A DNA stretch of 64,000 nt, taken from positions 90,275,049 through 90,339,048 of the forward strand of contig CM053156.1 of NCBI GenBank assembly GCA_028571685.1, written 5' to 3'. Origin of the DNA: Heterohyrax brucei. Taxonomy: Eukaryota; Chordata; Mammalia; Hyracoidea; Procaviidae. Under the pieces are notes generated by a model, which was not told the DNA's origin, searched no databases, and was given only the letters and a program-made list of their open reading frames with translations. Position numbers and translations under genes: made by a program. Positions 9,780-21,860 of this stretch are shown in pieces (position 1 is the stretch's first letter; the number at the start of each line of letters is the position of its first letter).

Positions 9780-12099
9780 CTAGGACACAGGAGACCTGGT
9801 CAGGAGGGCAGCCCCGCCCCGTGGGCACGCTGGGGACACACGTCCTACCAAGGGGAGGCCGAGGGCTCTGGGGAGAAAGAATGAGAAGTCATAAAACAGA
9901 CTGGATTTGCTCAACCCTAACCACTCACGCCAGGGACGATGGGACAAAGGATGCAACGGCCACCACAGGATTTTCAAGGACCTTGAGATTCTGTCTTGTG
10001 TCTGCCTTTTATAAATAAACCAGGCACAAAGCGAACACAGCTCTTCTCTGTGCCACACTGTCCCCACAAGCCCATGAAGCCACACAAAAACCCATTTTCA
10101 GGTCAGGAGGTCACGCATGGGGACACCAAAGCCAAGTCCATGGCCCCACAGCTGGCCTAGAGGAATTGATACAGGTCAATTCCACTAAAACAGTAGCCAA
10201 CTGTCTCACCCATCCACGAATCTCCCACAACAGAGCTGGTGAGGAACTCCACGAGCAGGCCTGGTCACGCCATCATCTGTCTCCAGGGAAGCCACAAGGG
10301 AGCCCGTACCCATCACAGCCAACTGAGACAACAGAGGGCAGACAGGGTGGACAGGGCACCTCCACCACGGTGTCGTCCCCATCAGGGGCAGACGGGGGGA
10401 CAGGGCATTCTCCCCTTTAGGGTAAACAGAAAGCCATGCTCTCCAGAAAGGAAAGGGAGGCTGGGGACTCTTGCCGGCCAGCATCCCATACAAACGCTGG
10501 GCTCTGTCTCCTCTGGAACTGAACCTGGCTGAAACACTTGGACAGATTCCGAAGCATCTCTGGAGCCATCAGGTTCCAGGCTCTCTCCCGAACCATCAGG
10601 GTGCCAAGAGGTCCGTGAAGCGCTCCCTGGGCCCACGTCTGAGTCTCCCTCCACAAGACCCACACCTGCGCCCACTCCAAGTGCTTCCCTCTGGAATACC
10701 GTCCCGAAAGAAACCCCATGGAATGAAGACAGACAAAACCCAGAGCCCAACGGCCGGGAGCCCGAGGGCTCACCACCTTCTTCTGGCGCCGAGCCCAGCC
10801 CTGCTCGCAACGCCAGGGCCATCGGGCGCGCAACACTCAAGAAGCGCTGGCTCCTCAGGGGAGGACGGGCCGCCAGGCTTTCTGGGTTAGCCCTCGAGGG
10901 AGAGCGTGGCCACCCAGCAAGCAGACACGCTGCGGGACCCCCACCCAAGGGCAGACATAGAATGCCGCTTGCCTACCCCCTAACACCCGACCACGCAGTC
11001 GTTAAACACCCTTACCCGCTCAGAGGCCCTCTCCCCGGCCTTCTCAGGAGCTCCCGAAACCAACCCCCAGGGCAAGCTAAGAGAGTCCCCAGGGAAGAGA
11101 AAGAGGCACCTCTAGCCCCCCAACTTCAAATGCGTTCATCTGACATAGTGTTCACACACTTCAATTATCAGACGCCTGTTTGCAAAGAAAATGACATCTA
11201 CAGAAATCGAACAGAATATTACAATAACAAATCTTCACAAGATAGCAATGGGTTAAAGGTCTAATAACACTGAAGTGCCTTTGTGATGGTCACAAAAGTG
11301 CAAGGAAACAGACACTGCTGACTGAAATAGTTTCCAATTAAAGACACACTCAAGGCTTAGAGCAAAAGTAGAGGAAGGATTTCAAAGCCCTGCCAAGAGG
11401 TGACAATGTGACACTAGACAGGGAACCACTCGTGGGCACTACCCGCACCTCCCACGGGCCCCAGGGACAGCCGGGACGAGTGGGCTGCTTCCCACCCAGC
11501 AGGACCGGCCACCTGGCCCAAAGCCAAGACAACAGCCACAGCCCTCATTCAACAGGACTGCAGTTGTTCCCACGAAGTGTCCCACACGCTGGACGCGGGC
11601 ACTCTCCCCTGACGGCGTCCCCGGTTCCACTGGGTTCCAGTCCCTGGTGAGAGTCAGACACGCACAGCAGCCCACATGTGCCAGCCCGGGACAGGCAGCA
11701 GACAGAGCAGTCGGACGGCACGATCTCCGACCTGGGTCGTGTCGGCTCATGCTGTGCTCGCTTGTGTCAGACATACAACTACAGGGTGTATTTACGCAAA
11801 GGCAAGGAAACACAGCCCTGCCTCAAACTGGAACTACTACTAACTTACGCGAAGGTAATGACAAAGCCATCTGCATTGTCCAAAGGCAGCAGCACCCTCC
11901 CGGCCCACTCAGCTCCGGGCAGCACTCTCCCAGCGCCCGCTCCCTCGGCACGCACCAGGGGCAGCCCTGCCAACTCGGAAAGACCACCACGTGTCCTCAC
12001 CCACCTTACAGCGCACGGACCATGGCCGCGCTGAAGGGAGCGGCTGTGGGCAAGGCTGGTCCTCCGGTCCCTGGCCCAGTGCGCCTCTAAGACAAACAC
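9780..12099. other. Mostly unique intronic sequence
   Basis: Apart from one MIR-like piece, no repeat family or gene was recognised. 11120-11345 is an AT-rich island in GC-rich surroundings and could be a conserved noncoding element; the sequence alone cannot show it. Confidence 0.5.
10065..10165 (-). repeat. MIR-like fragment, minus strand
   Basis: The run cccattttcaggtcaggagg, then accaaagcc, then ccccacagctggcc follows the reverse complement of the MIR core (cattttacagatgagga and the cacacagct motif). Confidence 0.5.
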
Positions 12100-12640
12100 A
12101 CTGTCTAACATCAACACACAGCTCACACCATGTCACCAACGCCGTATCACCAACGTCACCTCACCCCAACAGCTTACAATGCCACCTCACACCAACACCA
12201 CCTCACCAACATCTTACACAAATGCCACCTGACACCACCACTTTATCATGCCACCTCGCATCTGACACCACCTCACATCAGTGATGCCTCACACCAACGC
12301 CACCTCCTGTCTAACACCACCTCGCACCAACGCCACCTCGCACCAGCACCACCTCACATCTAACATGACCTCACACCAACACCTCCCTACACCAAAGCCC
12401 CACCTCAGCAAGCCCCACCTCCCATCGGACACTACTTTACAGGGACATACCCCTCTACGCAACACATAGCTCACACTACCTCATGCCAACTCACCAACAC
12501 CACCTCACATCTAGCCCCTCGTACCAACGCCTACGGCTCATCAACACACACCTCCCACTCTCATGCCACCTCATACCAACATATACCCCTCACTAACACA
12601 CACCTCACACCATCACCACTTCACACTCAGCTGGGTGCGT
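12100..12640. repeat. Degenerate short-unit minisatellite (cacctcacaccaa family)
   Basis: Dozens of imperfect 10-20-bp units built on cacctcacaccaac(g/a)c. Strand composition is very asymmetric: the plus strand has almost no G for over 500 bp. Minus-strand RNA from this intron would be G/U-rich. Confidence 0.9.
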
Positions 12641-15600
12641 TTTGTTTCAAGACTGATTGACAGGGGGCTCTGGAGAGACAGTCCAACTGGACACACAATC
12701 AACACGACTTTCACTTCAAAGACCCTCAGCTTCATCACCCAGCCACCAAGGCAGGCAGCAGGGGCGGGGGGAGGGCACCAGAGGCAGCTGGCAGCCGGGA
12801 GCAGGAACGGGAGAGCCGGGGCTCTGACTCCGGACCGGTCCCCAGCATCTGCGCTCTCCCACCTGCCGCCTGCGCCCTCCTCCCCTCGGGTACCTACAAC
12901 AGATGACCGCAGGTGGCCGCATCACCCTTCCCCACGTCCATGTAGCCCTGCCCCTTGCCCTTCCACCTCTGTCTTTGGGGACCATCCCCTCTTCCTGCTC
13001 TGCCTCCCCCGACACACCACGCTCGGGCCACTGTGAACCACAGCCAGCCACCGGGCATCAGTAACAAGCAGGACCCACCCAGGCGGAGCAGATAGAAAAC
13101 AGCCTAGCTTTGCCTCGCAGGTAACGGTGACACCTTTTTCAGACTAGAAACGGTAACTGTTCATTGTAGGACACTTGGGGATGCAGAAAACAAGGAAGAA
13201 AACACTGCTTGAGGCCCTCCCTGGCTCAGTGGCGACCCCGTCCCTCCTGTCTCCATCTGCATGCACAGGTGTGGACACAGACGTGTTTTTACCCCTGGGA
13301 AGAACACACGTCGCTCTGCTGGTGCCGAGTTGTGAGTTCCTGTCACTTCTGGTGACCACTTGCCACGTCACTAGACATCCTTCAGAAATATCACTTTCAG
13401 CAACATCACTTTCAGCGACTGCATCATTTCATCAATAATGCATTTATAATTTCCTTCCCGACTCGACGGCACTTGGCTTGGCTCTGGGTGAAGATTTAGC
13501 CCATTTTTTACCTTCCATTATTGTGAAAATGGAGGTTCTGAAATTACGACCAACAGCCTGAGAACACCTCACAGCAGCTGTGGGGGGACCGCGGGCCAGC
13601 CAGGCCTCCACATGCCCTGGGGCGCGGCCATCGGGGCCACAGCACCTGTGCCCGCTGCTCAGGGCTCCACCCACGGGCAGGAACACTCAGATGCAACAGG
13701 CAGGCAGGAGCCTCCCTCTCTGGGGGAGTCTCTCAGACCCAGGGGCTTTGGGGGAGGCCCCTGTCAGCCCATTGCAGAGAAGAAGGCCCAGCACAAGCCC
13801 TGATTTTCAGAGTGAGCGAACCCTGCTTTCCTAGTGCCAGATTCAAGATCAGTGTGCTCTTTCTCAGCCAGCTTACAGCTGCCCCACCCCTGTTCACCGC
13901 TGACAAGGGAATCAGTCACTTTTCATCGCACCTTAAAGCAGTCTCCTGGTGCACATCACGGCTTTCTGGACCAGCCTGGGGCTGAGGCTTCCCCCTGCAG
14001 ACCTCAGTCCTGGGAAAAAGGACACTGGCAGCTATGGTAACTCTAGCATGATCCCCTGGAAGTTGGGGACCTAGAGGCTGTTGGGGGTCTCTAGGTAACC
14101 TGTTTGCAGCCTTCAAATGCACCCTTCTGTTCACCTTCAGTTCAGAGGCCCCCACGCCCAGGTGACAGCTCCCCCGGGGTTGTAATGACAGTGAGCAGAC
14201 AAAGGCTAGTCCCCTCTCTGGTCCAGTGAACAGACTTGAGGGTCAGCAGCCAATCTGTCTCACCCACGGCTCTGGTCCCTTGGTCTTCTCACCTGTCAAT
14301 AAAACGCCGCTTAGACTGGGCGGGGTGTCTGTGAAGACGAGGGTGTAGAGCACTGGGCCAGTAAGTACGGTACACCAAGCTGTGTCCACACTTGAGAAGC
14401 CGCAGCAGGAGGGAGCACGCCAAGGGCACAAGGCGCGCCTGGAGAGGGGCCTGCCCCGAGGTCAGACACCACTGGAGCTTCGGCGCTGAACTCAGGAGCC
14501 CCTCCAGTCACACTGGGGCTCCTCAGGGGGCTGTCCGCCACGGGCACCCAGGATGCACAGAGCTCTGGATGGCCAAGCAGAAGCAGACCTACAGCTGTTC
14601 CTACCAAGCTGTGGCCAGACAGGCCGGGGGACAGTCCAGGGGACAGCACGGCTTGTAGTACAACAGCCATGGGGGCAGTCATTCTCCTGGTCCCCTCACA
14701 ACCAGTGCCCAGGGCTGGCCCAGCCCCTCCGTGCCACGGCACCACGCACCACCTTCCCCAGCTCCCAGAGGGCCTCACGGGATGGGCCCATGCCCTCCAG
14801 CGGCAGCAGAACGGCTGCAGGCTCTGGACAATGGGACCAGAGCACACTGGCCAAGCTGAGTGACACTGTGGCCATAGTGAGAGCTCTCTGTGAACTCCAG
14901 CCTTTCAGGGTGTGGAGGAAAGAGGCCTACAACCGCAGCACAGGACACGGGACAGCCCTGCAGAACCTCAGGGTGGCCCTTCTCGGGGCTGAGGTGGCTG
15001 GGTGAGGGCCACTCCCTCCGCCCTCTGGTCACCACACACGGTCCCACACAGAGGGCACAGGGTGCGCGGACTGCACGGCTGGAGTCTAACTCAGGAGAAG
15101 GGGCCCGGTCCACACACCCACTCGGGGGCTCCGCACTGTCGGACGCCCTGAGCCTCTGACTCCAGACGTCCCCTCCCCTGAGGCGGGATGGCTCTGTGTC
15201 CCCGTCTGAACATGCTCTGGAGACCCCCCGCCCCTCGGCCCCTCGCCCCAGGCACCTGTTCTGGGCAACCCTGACCGCTGCCACCTTACAGGTGGGCCGA
15301 AGACACAGCTGCACGGGCAGCGTGGCACCAATGGGGCAGCTCACAGCTCCGCCCGCTTTGCCTTCTCTCACTCCGGACATTAACCAAAGAAGAGGTGCCT
15401 GGGTGACATCAGCGAGGTGGGGGCCCAGGCACCTCTACACACCCCCAAACACGGGAAAACCAGCAGAAGGTGTCAGAACTCTAGGAAAGGCAGCCAAGCA
15501 AGTGATGAATGAAAAAAAAGAGGCTCAACAGGAGAAGGGGGCCTTCTGCGCAGACACTGACACACCGACCATAGCACAGGCTCAGAGAGCAGTGCAGAGA

Positions 15601-15679
15601 CCCCGGGGTACGCAAACCCACTCTGAGAAAGACGAGAGCAGCTGGGGGGCTGAGATGACCTGACGTCAAGACAGCTCTA
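12641..15679. other. Unique or unrecognised intronic sequence
   Basis: Contains a MIR-like element at 14225-14375 and otherwise nothing confidently identified. A perfect CRE octamer TGACGTCA follows at 15661-15668. Confidence 0.5.
14225..14375 (+). repeat. MIR-like element
   Basis: The order of ggtcttctcacctgtcaataaaa and gtagagcactgggccagtaagt matches the MIR core followed by its 3' half. Diverged, as expected for this ancient family. Confidence 0.55.
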
Positions 15680-15966
15680 CAGTGGTCACAGCAGAGTCCT
15701 GCCACACAGAATTAAACAAGGCCATCAGTGGGACAGACGAGAATCCAAAGCAGATCACAGGGATACAGACTACTGGTTTCTCACAAAGGCAATTAGAAAG
15801 TAGTCTCTTCAACAAATGGGAAACAGCTGGACGTTCACATGCAAAAACTGAACCTGGACCCCCCACCACAGACCATCTCAAAATGGATTTTTGCCTAAAT
15901 GTAAAACCTGAAACTCTAAGACTTCTGGGAAAAATCATGGGAGAAAATCTCTGTGACCTTGGGTTT
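15680..15966 (+). repeat. L1 fragment (ORF2 3' part)
   Basis: Contains the diagnostic L1 run agtctcttcaacaaatggg followed by caaaaactgaacctggaccc and a degraded form of the block that precedes aaaatggatt. It breaks at an A-rich tract where an AfroSINE begins. Confidence 0.75.
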
Positions 15967-16112
15967 AAAAAAAAAAAAAAAAAAAATTGCCATCCAGCTG
16001 ATTCCAACTCATAGCAACCCTACAGGGCAGAGCGGAACTGCCCCATAGAGTTTCCAAGGAGTGCCTGGTGGATCTCCTCGGTCAACACGGTGGTCACGGA
16101 TGTTCCAGACAT
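15967..16112 (-). repeat. AfroSINE, minus strand, inserted in L1
   Basis: A 20-A tract at 15967-15986 is followed by the reverse-complement tail tgccatccagctgattcc, then actcatagcaaccctacagg and gagtttccaaggagtgcctgg. The head portion is partly degraded. One of the least diverged copies here. Confidence 0.9.
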
Positions 16113-16662
16113 GAGAGCAGAAGCCACGACTGAGAGCAAACTAAGCTCACAAGCTGGACTTCACCCAAACTAAGACCTTCTGCTCTGGCAGACACGGTAA
16201 GTGAGCAAAGCAGCAGCCACAGTCCAGGAGCAGCCCTCGGACAGCACACACCCAACACAGGCGTCCAGGACGCACACACACCTCTCAGAGTGATGCGTCA
16301 GGAAGCAAACAGCGCAATACAGAGAGGCAGCCAATGAGAGCAGACATGTCACCCGAGGGGACACAGACGGCAACAAACACGGGAAAGAGAAGCTCGGCGT
16401 CGTTTGTCATTAGCCACAGAACCAGCTGCTGCCGGCTGGCCCAACTCATGGCCACCCATGTCACTGGGAAAGACACACCGAGGCCACAGCACACCACACC
16501 ACACACCAGCGAACGCGACCACGGCTGGCCACGTCACGAGTCGGCAAGGGTGAGGAGGACGCAGCTCTCGGCACCACTGGCGGGGACAGAAAACAGCACA
16601 GCGGCTCTGGAACACGGTGCCGCGGTTTCCCACCAGGCTAAACACACACCCCTCCAAGACTG
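16113..16662 (+). repeat. L1 continuation
   Basis: The L1 of 15680 resumes: tggacttcacccaaactaag, then gtcggcaagggtgaggagga with caccactggcggggac. These match successive L1 3' landmarks (a cDNA-like order), so the SINEs split one L1. Confidence 0.6.
16425..16475 (-). repeat. AfroSINE tail fragment, minus strand
   Basis: The stretch gctgccggctggcccaactc followed by atggccacccatg resembles the reverse-complemented AfroSINE 3' tail. Short and diverged. Confidence 0.45.
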
Positions 16663-16905
16663 AGACGCCCTGGCCACCCAGTGGTTAGGCGATAACCGAA
16701 AAGTCATCGCTCAAACCCACCACCTGCTCTGCAGGAGAGGGTCGCAGCAGTCGGCTTCCGCATGGGCTGCAGGCCTGGCAACTCACGTGGGGCAGGGCGG
16801 CTGCGTCCTGCTGCGTCACTGGAGTGCGAACCAGCTCACAGGGCACGCTGCTCTGTCCTGCTGCGTCACTGGAATCAGAACTGACTCAGCAGCAGTAGGT
16901 TTTTG
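16663..16905 (+). repeat. AfroSINE, diverged, with internal duplication
   Basis: Head acgccctggccacccagtgg followed by ttaggcgataacc. The tail motif gtcctgctgcgtcactgga occurs twice (about 16806 and 16855), which suggests an internal tandem duplication of the 3' part. Ends in the T-rich stub gtaggtttttgg. Confidence 0.75.
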
Positions 16906-17330
16906 GTACTCTAACACCAGCCAATCCTCTCCCAGGTATTTCAACGAAGAAAAGAAAGAACATGCGCTTAGAAGGACTTATAGATGAATTTGTTGTAAAA
17001 GCACTGTTTACAAAAGCCCCAAACTGGAGACCACCCAAAAGTTCAGCAGGCGAGAGGGTAAACAAAGTGTGACCACACTGCACAAGGACAGGAGCCAGAC
17101 GGGGCACAGGTGGTAGCATACATGCACCTCAAAACAGTCACACCAGGCAAGAGCCAAAAAAAGAAGACACACACTCTACTCTTCACGTCCATAAACTCCA
17201 GAGAACGCAACTCCAGTGACAGATCGTACACCAGCGTGGGCTTGGGGGCCAGGGGAGGCAGAGTGGGACACAAAGGGGCGGGCAGACAGGCTTGACTGTG
17301 GGGACGGTTTCACAGATGTGCGCGCATCAG
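16906..17330 (+). repeat. L1 3' region
   Basis: Contains caaaagccccaaactggaga and acccaaaagttcagc, then the terminal L1 3' UTR themes (cttgggggccaggggaggca). Continues the same L1 as 15680-16662. Confidence 0.65.
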
Positions 17331-18305
17331 CAGGCATGGACATGTTTACTCAAGACGCAGTTTACGACATCCAATCCCACACAACAGAGAACACAGCTGC
17401 TGACCGCCCACGCACCCATGCAGCCACCCACGCACCCATGGGCACGCTCTCCGAAGAGCAGGAACAAAGTACAGCAGCTCCCCCAACCAGGGAAGCGGAC
17501 TCACCGACCACCCTCCCCTCCCCTTGTCTCTGAGTGACACAGCTGCACCTGTCCCCCAGGCAGCACCCTGTCCCCTGGGCAGCCCTGGCCCTGACAACAC
17601 AGGCAGCAAGCCCGAGAGCTGTGCCACCCCCCCAGACACCAAGGTCCGCTCCAAGACCACCGTTGGTGGGCACGCGGTACAGCAGCCTGGCACGCAGTAC
17701 ACAGAACCAGACTGCAGGTGGCACTACCGAGCGACATTTCGCTGTTAGGGTTGGGTAGGCACCTCAAGGGCCCCCAGAGCCCCGTAACCCACCTGCATGA
17801 GCTGCCCGTGAGGTCAGCCAGGAACCTCGGGGGGCTGTGAGACTGCCAGGGGCGCAGGGACATCTCGGAAGGCGAGGGTGAGGAGGGCACGCCTCTGTCA
17901 CTCACTGTAATAGCCAAACCACCCACCTGGTGTGTGTTCCATCGTGCACATTCTCAACCGCAACACATAAAACAATTTTTTTAAAACTGCATGTGGAAGA
18001 TTTCCAAAAAATACAGCTGGAACTGCTTCTCTAGGGGAGCCAGGCCGTGGTGCCTGATGAGTATGGTCAGGCTCAAGGGGCAGTCGGTGCGCAAGCCGTG
18101 GCCCAGGGGGCCCTCCTCCACTCCAGGAAGCCAGCGGCACAAGCAGCACCCCCGGGAGGGGCCACCCTCCGCAGGGCATCGGCTGATCGGCCCTGGCCAC
18201 CATCGCCCCCTCGTAGCAAGGCTAAATGCTGAACCCTGCGGAGCTCCACAGATGACTTTTTTACCTTGTATTCACTAATTTACCCATTTAATTACTCTTA
18301 GGAAT
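17331..18305. other. Unrecognised intronic sequence
   Basis: No repeat or gene seen. A run of T/A at 17971-17985 and tandem cgcacccatgcagccacc words near 17408 are minor features. Confidence 0.5.
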
Positions 18306-18497
18306 TCTTCGGTGGCACGAAGCACTCAGTGCTCCGCTACTAACCAGAGCCTGGCAGCTGACACCCACCGACAGCTCCACAGACGGCCTGGCCAGCTCCT
18401 TCCAACGGTCAGTCTTGAAAACCCCATGGAGTTTCGCTCTGCACACACAAGGCTACCATGAGACAGAACCGACTCCAGTGCAACTGATTTTTGACTT
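18306..18497 (+). repeat. AfroSINE, long type
   Basis: Head tcttcggtggcacgaagcac, then tactaaccagagcctggcag, and the long-type middle and tail (aaaaccccatggagtttcgc, ctaccatgagacagaaccga). Confidence 0.8.
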
Positions 18498-19239
18498 GCC
18501 TTCATCGGTTTCTCTTTGACTCAGAGGAATGACCGCCCTTGAGGCCAAGGCACGGAAGGAAGGATGCCCAAATCCACAGTCAGGGAACCAATTACAACAT
18601 AAAGAAACCCGAGTCCAAAATTCACAGGTGTCCCAGATTCTCCTTCCCGAAATACAGAGGACCCAACGGCCCAACAGGTGAACACTGGGTACAGCCAGCA
18701 CAACCTGAAACGAAGTAAAACTCAATGCAACTTGGCCGTCTGCATCCAGGACGGCAGCACCACAGGTGGGTCGAGTCAGTCACACGGGAAGCTGCTTCTA
18801 TCCAGAGCAGCAACACCGCAGACACACAAGGTCAGCCACACAGGAAGCCATCCCTCCAACTGAAATAGCAAAACTACAGGTGCGCCAAGTCAATCACACA
18901 GAGGCTCTGGGCCAGGAGATGAGGTGGGCAGGGCTCTCAGCCTCCAGGAGCTGACCGTCCAGGAGAGAACACGGACACGGGACAGACAACCAGACAGGCA
19001 CCAGGACTAGCCCCCAGGGACTAGCCCAGAGAAGAACAAGAGAGGTGGATATGGGGAGCAGCCCAGGACCACAGGCAGGTCATTCCAGGAATGGGACAGG
19101 ATGACCACACACACAGAGGTGCCGCCAAGGGACCAGTGGGCAGTCCAGTGGTCAGAGGACCAGGAGAGGTTTGGGGACGGGGGAGCCAGGAGAGCACCCT
19201 GAGGCACCAGAGGAGACCTTACGTGCCATGCCAAGAGGC

Positions 19240-19530
19240 GGAGACTTACAGGTGAGGGTGGATGCATGGGTGGGTGGACAAATGGATGGAGGGACAGACA
19301 GAAAGGCAGGTGGACGGGCGGGTGGACCCACAGGTGAGTCAGTGGGTGTGCAGATCGGTGCGTGGACACTGAATTAACGGGTGGGTGTGTCTGCAGGGAC
19401 AGACAAACAGGCGGGTCCGTAGACAAGTCGGCAGATGGGTAGATGCGTGGGTAGGCAGACGGACAGACGAACGGACGCCTGGGTGGATGAGTGAGAGACG
19501 AGTAGGTTGGCAGATAGGTGGATGAGTGAA
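19240..19530. repeat. Minisatellite of ggtgggtgga / gacagacg words
   Basis: About 290 bp of degenerate 4- and 8-bp units (ggatgggt, ggacagac, gtaggcag). The plus strand is strongly purine/G-biased and nearly free of C runs. Confidence 0.85.
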
Positions 19531-19569
19531 GAAGACAAAGAAGTCCCTTGGCAGCACCGTGACCAACGG

Positions 19570-20070
19570 AGACGTGAGCGACGGAGATCTTCTGTTATCT
19601 GGATCAACTGTCAACGCCCATGGGAACAGCAGTGAAGAAACCACAAGACACCCAGCCCTGGGTAAGCCCGCGAGAGAGCCCCTCAAAAAAAGAAAGGTAT
19701 TCCTTTCAGGACTGAGATGGGCCCGACCCGCGCCACGTGGTTTTCAACGCCTTATACACATGAGAAAGCTGGACAATGAACAAGCCTGGAGAACCGGCAC
19801 CTTGAACTGTGGTGCGGACGAAGAACACTGACCCTTCTGCGGACTGCCAGAGAACACGGCTGCCCTGGACGCGGTACAGCCAGGGTGCTCTGAGAAGCCA
19901 GCATGGCCAGGCCTGGTCTCACGTGCTTCGGACATGTTACCAGGAAAGGTGAGTCCCTGGAGAAGGACATCAGGCTTGGTGAAGCAGATGGTCCAAGAAT
20001 AAAAGGCCATCAACGAGCGAGACAGACACAGCGGCTGCGACCCTGGGCTCAAGTGCGGTGACCATCACAG
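19570..20070 (+). repeat. RTE-type LINE, 3' part of the ORF and tail
   Basis: Order of landmarks: gagatcttctgttatctgga, caacgcccatgggaacagcag, aaagctggacaatgaacaag, cttcggacatgttaccagga, ccctggagaaggacatcagg. These match the C-terminal part of the RTE LINE common in Afrotheria, which shares its 3' tail with AfroSINEs. The frame is broken by many mutations. Confidence 0.8.
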
Positions 20071-20342
20071 GCACGCACAGACCAGGCGGGGCTCCAGCCG
20101 GCAAACAAACCAGAGTGTCAAATCCCTAACTGGACAGATGGAACAAGTTCCACCTGCGCCAAGGACGGTGCCACCCGCAAACCGAGAGGCCACAGCTTTC
20201 TGCATAAATGTCTCACTGATTCAGACCAGGCTGAATGGACAAGCACACATACACTCTACAGCCCTCAAATGGGAACATGGTTTTCCAGTAGCGATCTCAC
20301 AGTCCCGGCGAGAACGACTGCCATGCTCAGCAGCGTATCCTG

Positions 20343-20487
20343 AAGCCCCGGTGGCTTAGTAGTTAAGGGCTCAGCTGCCAACCAAGAGGCTGGAGTTCAG
20401 CCCACCAGCTGCTCCCTGTCAACCCTATGCCCTACTGGCCCCTGTGAGTCAGAATCAACCCATGGCAATGGGCTATACTATTTTATT
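20343..20487 (+). repeat. AfroSINE, short type
   Basis: Head aagccccggtggcttagtag followed by ttaagggctcagctgcc, then gtgagtcagaatcaacccat and ggcaatgggcta. A fairly intact short-type copy. Confidence 0.9.
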
Positions 20488-21111
20488 AGCAGTGTGCATC
20501 AAGACCAGCCTCAGAGCCACCCTCACCCTTATTTCAGCCAACCCTGTGGCCTGCTCCTGGGGAGACTCGCTGCGGAGGGTGGGGGCCACCTCACAGACAC
20601 ACATAGCCTCCCCCCTGAAAGGGCGGCCACATGGCACAGCCTTGTGCTCTCTGACACTCAGAGAGCTGAAGATGAATTCCTACCGCCAGTCCTCAGCCCT
20701 CCTCCAAACAGGATCAGCTAGGGAAGGGCAAGGAGCTAAGACAGACAAATGTCTAGCGGAATATCAAGATGATGAGAATGCAAAAAATTAGTTTTCTGCA
20801 CGGTCAGTATTTTTCAAAACTTCAAAAATAAGGCAAGACATAGGAAACGTCGTGTTTTAAAAAGGAGCCTTTTTTAACACAGCAATCTCTTCCACCCTCA
20901 CCTAGCTCTGCACACCTCTCACCTCCACCCTCAGGACATGCACACCCCCGAGGGGCACCCACACAGAGGGCCTCAGGGTCCACAGGGCCCCGCACCTGGC
21001 TTCTAAATCCGCTCATTTCACAGAGCAGCTTTCATTCTTGATGGAGCCTGGGACAGTGAGGGTTTTAAGATGTTTGTCCTCTGTGACTGTCAGTTCTGAA
21101 AGCCTCACTCA
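20488..21111. other. Unrecognised intronic sequence
   Basis: No repeat or gene recognised; 20790-20890 is AT-rich. Confidence 0.5.
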
Positions 21112-21860
21112 ACTACACATACACACACATGTATCCACGCGTGTACATGCACACAGAGATGCACATGCACACATGTATCCAGGTGTGCACATGTACACAT
21201 ACACATACAAACACGTGTGCACATGCAGAGGTGTACATGCACACATACATACACATGCATCCGTGCGTGCACACAGATGTGCATGCACACATACATACAT
21301 GTGTCGGTGTGTGCATGTGCACACAGATGTGCATGCACACATGCACATGTATCCACGAGTGCACATGCACACACAGATGTACATGCACACATACATACAC
21401 ATTTATCCACACATGCACCTGCACAGGTGTATATGCACACACACACACACGCATCCACACACGCACGTGCACACAGAGATTTGCATGCAGACATGCATAC
21501 ATGTGTATCAACATGTGCACATGCACAGGTTTGCATGCATGCATACATACACATGCACACAGAGATACACATGCACGTGCACACAGATGTGTACATGCAC
21601 ACATACATACACATGCAACCACAGTGCAAATGCAGAGGTGTGCAGGCATACGTACATACACATGCAGCCACACGTGCACATGCACGCACTGAGATGTGCA
21701 GGCACACATACATACACAGGTATCCACATGTGAACATGCACACACAGAGACGTACCTAAGCACACATACTGACACACGGCTATATGCCCACGCACGCACA
21801 CGGCCATCCAGGTACGCACAAGTGTGCAGGCACACATGCACACACACACAGGAACGGCCA
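21112..21860. repeat. Long alternating purine-pyrimidine tandem array
   Basis: About 750 bp of 40-45-bp units made from cacacatacatacacatgca and gtgtgcacatgcacacagat words. The alternating CA/TG/CG pattern favours Z-DNA. Open frames of up to 272 residues (Cys/His/Val-rich) are by-products of the repeat. Confidence 0.9.
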
